In this document: piece by piece, positions 62,488 to 64,000 of the stretch
How positions within the stretch are numbered: position 1 is the first letter of the stretch
How the letters are laid out: every line of letters begins with the position of its first letter
Assembly: GCA_037954325.1 (NCBI GenBank)
Contig: JBBMNZ010000028.1
Coordinates: forward strand, 12,241,501 to 12,305,500
DNA: 64,000 nt
Direction: 5' to 3'
DNA from: Fistularia commersonii
Lineage: Eukaryota; Chordata; Actinopteri; Syngnathiformes; Fistulariidae
Notes under the pieces: generated by a model
The model's input: only the letters and a program-made list of their open reading frames with translations
Told to the model about the DNA's origin: nothing
The model's database searches: none
Position numbers and translations under genes: made by a program

Positions 62488-62587
62488 ATAGATAGAATAG
62501 ATAGAATAGATAGATAGATAGGATAGATAGATAGGATGGATAGATAGGATGGATAGATAGGATAGATAGGATAGATAGGATAGATAC
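62277..62587. repeat. Compound satellite (TA)n(GA)n(GATA/GGATA)n
   Basis: TA at about 62277-62299, GA at 62300-62357, then GGATAGAT/GATA units to about 62470 and longer GATAGAATA and GGATAGATA units beyond. It creates long spurious Ser-Leu-Tyr-Ile frames on the minus strand. Confidence 0.97.
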
Positions 62588-64000
62588 AGTGATAAGACAG
62601 CACCTGAAACTGTTGAGACAAGTCTCCAGAAAACAGCTCATAACACATCAGTTCTTGGTTAAAAGCCCAAATACAGAACAACTGAGTTGGTGGCATTCCT
62701 TATCCACCTTTAGGATATTCAAAAATGCTGCATTTGGATTGTGTTATGTTTATGTGTCATCAACTCCCTATCCATGTTTCCTTCACTGAAATGTGACACT
62801 CTGACATAGACAGACAGGACAAGAATGTAGTCTGGGCACTTGTCAGAGGACTGTAATTCTGTTTACCCACACCCAAATTTATCCAGACAAGGAAAAAACA
62901 AACATTGTCCTCTGACAAATATATAATGGCGCACATTTTTTAATGTGGCATGTACCATGTCGCTCCTGAAATGAAGACAACTACCCTGCTGACTGCTTTT
63001 AGAATAAAATAGAATATTCCTTTAATGGAAAATTTTTATTCCTTTTTAAAGTGACAAAGAAATACTTTACTCAATAGTTGTGGTTGGGTCCGTTCATATT
63101 CCAAATGTCTGTTTGATGGTTAATAAGCCTACAGAAAAATGATTTCCATTTTTTAAAAACCAATCTCTCATTTTATTTTGAGCAACCACAAAACAACACC
63201 AAAAACACAACTGAAAACAATACAAAAGAGTGTCCCAAAACGGTCAGAGGGATGTATAGACATAAACATATACCAGTCAATGGCAGAGAAACAATCTAGA
63301 GCTTTTCGCCCACCACTGAATGCTGACTTTTCACGAGGCTGGCTGCCTTTGTGCTTTGGATACTGCAATGACACTATTTTTCCACACAACAAAAATGAAA
63401 AAAGAATTAGCAAAATCATCCGAGTTGGAAGACTCTGTAGTTTTCTGGTCTTCAGTGATAACTACTGGTATTGCAGCAGAGTTTATTCACTGAGGATGGC
63501 TTAGAAATCTGGTTATAAAGGGGATTACAATCCCAGTTCAACATAAATCTATATATTGCACAAAAACTTAAAACTAATACCTTAAAAAGGATCAACATTG
63601 TCCTTCAATAGCCACTTGTAAAAACACAATAATAGTTGCCAAAGGAAAACCACAATAAAAGTCAATTAGATGTTGGTTTGAACAATCAACTCCTGACATG
63701 AAAATTTTCTTTCAGGAAGTTTAAAGACTCCTCATGAACACCATGTATTGACCTTTTGTTCGGACACATTCCTAGTGACCTCAAATGACCTGAGGGGACA
63801 AATGAGGCACTTCCCCTTCAGCTGTGGCTGACTGGCCAAACTTCATCCCGTCCTGATCTGGCCAGGCAAATGTCACCACCCATCTCAGACTTCTTTCACA
63901 CTTACTAGGTCAATGCTGGTTTAAGAAAACAACAGATGTGACAAAGCCTCGTCACTTCCTCAACAGCACAATAATGAATGACATTTGAACAAGCAAGGAC

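Larger units (their letters stand above)
45888..64000 (-). other. Presumed long 5' intron of skil; no exon recognised
   Basis: Over 18 kb with no frame resembling the SKI/DACH or SAND-like domains, which must precede the exon ending at 45887. That exon starts at a normal acceptor (tctttcag), so the upstream exon lies further right. The stretch is AT-rich, with microsatellites, two family A SINEs, one family B SINE and LINE tails listed separately. A small nested gene cannot be excluded, but none has support. Confidence 0.65.

Noticed and set aside
62240..62696. Long minus-strand frames rich in Ser, Leu, Tyr and Ile
   Set aside because: Translation of the TA/GA/GATA satellite; a composition artefact.

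Overview
This is ordinary nuclear DNA of a vertebrate, almost certainly a teleost fish. Genes are broken into exons with GT-AG introns. The protein sequences closely match vertebrate SEC62, NAD kinase and SnoN. The rest is AT-rich, full of CA/GT microsatellites and carries fish-type repeats (a Tc1 element, a hAT remnant, RTE-like and L2/Rex1-like LINE fragments, and two tRNA-headed SINE families). No prokaryotic, organellar or viral gene set is present.

Layout. (1) 1-1475 (+): the 3' end of an unidentified, possibly coiled-coil gene, with a poly(A) signal at 1451. (2) 1660-14090 (+): complete sec62, eight coding exons, 415 residues; intron 7 holds a dead Tc1 transposon and a deleted hAT element. 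(3) 14100-15950: convergent intergenic strip made largely of LINE and SINE remains. (4) 28260-15950 (-): complete nadk, eleven coding exons, 503 residues, with a LINE in its last intron and a SINE in the presumed 3'UTR. (5) 28300-31900: gene-poor gap with an L2/Rex1-like LINE and a SINE. (6) 31900-45887 (-): the 3' half of skil (SnoN), six coding exons plus a long presumed 3'UTR; one intron holds nested LINE debris. (7) 45888-64000: no exon recognised; best read as a very long skil intron, dominated by microsatellites and scattered repeats.

Exon borders of sec62, nadk and skil were set by hand from splice sites, reading phase and similarity to the human proteins recalled from memory. Codon phase closes at every junction. 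The three genes share no single pathway: Sec62 works in ER protein import and ER-phagy, NADK makes NADP+, and SnoN is a Smad co-repressor. Their order is still informative. In human, SEC62 and SKIL lie together on 3q26, while NADK lies beside SKI on 1p36. The nadk-skil pairing here therefore looks like one half of a duplicated SKI/SKIL-NADK block.

I found no clearly novel biological system. The points most worth a second look are the nadk/skil paralogon, the glutamine-rich insert in NADK, a possible overlapping uORF in nadk exon 1, a GT/Z-DNA-type repeat against the sec62 exon 2 splice acceptor, an unexplained protein-like patch in sec62 intron 1, and the repeat families.
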